Source of the DNA: Tricholoma matsutake
Taxonomy: Eukaryota; Basidiomycota; Agaricomycetes; Agaricales; Tricholomataceae
Assembly: GCA_026075535.2 (NCBI GenBank)
Contig: AP026548.1
Location: 9,796,001 to 9,860,000 of the forward strand
Length of the DNA stretch: 64,000 nt
Direction: 5' to 3'
Part shown: positions 63,636-64,000 of the stretch, piece after piece
Layout: every line of letters starts with the position of its first letter
How positions within the stretch are numbered: position 1 is the stretch's first letter
Made by a program: the position numbers and the translations under genes
Notes under the pieces: model-generated
What the model was told of the DNA's origin: nothing
Databases searched by the model: none
Seen by the model: only the letters and a program-made list of their open reading frames with translations

Positions 63636-64000
63636 TCACCCAATACCATCCACCATTGGGATACACCTCTGGCCGTAACCCCGGATATACATACAGCGTA
63701 AAATGAGAGCACCCACCATGGAAAGCATGAACTGTCCAGTGATGGCAATGCATGGCCCGATAAGATCCGTGTGGTGAGCGATGAAGGTTGCGACTTGTGA
63801 AAGAATCAACAGTCGACAAAGGAGCAGAAGAATTGAAGTAGCATACCATATGACCCAAACGTAGCATCTCAGATCACCAATATGGGTGGTAATCAAGATG
63901 AGATGTTGATGAATTGCCTGAATAATGCATGAGCACGCCAAAAAGGCCATGGCAATGGATTCAAATGCAAATGCATGGAGGACAGCAACACAGATTGGCA
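63636..64000 (-). CDS. Multi-pass membrane protein, partial (5' part outside the window)
   Basis: The minus-strand frame is open from the window edge to 63636. It reads VAVLHAFAFESIAMAFLACS, then WVIWYATSILLLLCRLLILS, and GPCIAITGQFMLSMVGALIL. At least three hydrophobic segments of 18-22 residues are separated by short polar loops. The Cys/Arg/Tyr end (RCMYIRGYGQRC) may run into an intron. I do not recognise the family. It could be a small fungal multi-span membrane protein of the host. Confidence 0.4.
   Translation of the reverse strand, partial: PICVAVLHAFAFESIAMAFLACSCIIQAIHQHLILITTHIGDLRCYVWVIWYATSILLLLCRLLILSQVATFIAHHTDLIGPCIAITGQFMLSMVGALILRCMYIRGYGQRCIPMVDGIG

Overview
The window reads as a transposon-saturated, gene-poor stretch of a basidiomycete genome, most likely a mushroom-forming Agaricomycete. 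The basis is spliceosomal introns of about 45-65 bp with GT...TACTAAC/CTAAC...TTTTAG signals, copia and chromodomain gypsy retrotransposons, a DIRS/Ngaro-type tyrosine-recombinase retroelement, a hAT transposase of the kind common in mushrooms, and multi-copy basidiomycete protein families (aminoglycoside-phosphotransferase-like kinase, zinc-cluster-like C-rich protein, integrase-core protein). I saw no tRNA, rRNA or CRISPR array.

Layout. 0-3.3 kb: decayed DIRS/Ngaro retroelement. 3.3-8.2 kb: repeats, including a solo LTR (C1) carrying a second solo LTR (A1) inside it. 8.2-13.2 kb: a GC-richer Ser/Pro-rich host coding region joined in frame at its 5' side to the end of a decayed hAT transposase and at its 3' side to a copia LTR. 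13.5-18.3 kb: clusters of a hairpin-bearing exon-intron repeat, one unit split by solo LTR B1. 19.5-24.8 kb: gypsy element I, internally deleted, with 5-bp target duplication CAATC, solo LTR B2 inside RNase H, and an antisense zinc-cluster-like gene before its 3' LTR. 26.7-28.6 kb: solo LTR A2 holding two foldback MITEs in opposite orientation. 28.6-30.5 kb: a zinc-cluster-like gene cut by solo LTR D. 31-33 kb: AACTGG-rich repeat and a 28-residue-repeat ORF. 33.3-34.7 kb: solo LTR A3. 35.3-39.7 kb: a complete copia element (LTRs, 5-bp duplication TCCAT) with a broken polyprotein. 40.6-42.0 kb: the one intact-looking host gene, an APH-like kinase. 42.7-51 kb: MITEs, hairpin units, minisatellites, a gypsy gag fragment and a copia gag-protease fragment. 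51.3-57.4 kb: full-length gypsy element III (minus strand, duplication TAAAT) with an in-frame RT/RNase H deletion and an extra membrane-peptide ORF. 59.4-63.4 kb: three copies of an unnamed basidiomycete family and an integrase-core gene fragment. The right edge holds part of a membrane protein gene.

The strongest candidate for something undescribed is the hairpin exon-intron family: at least eight units, each with a GGCCCAA...TTGGGCC stem just upstream of a 5' splice site, an intron of 50-63 bp, and in most units one or more AGC-N4-GCT hairpins whose stems vary in a compensatory way. Nested insertions give a relative chronology. Several changes (stop codons from CGA, diverged target duplications) fit cytosine deamination at CpG.
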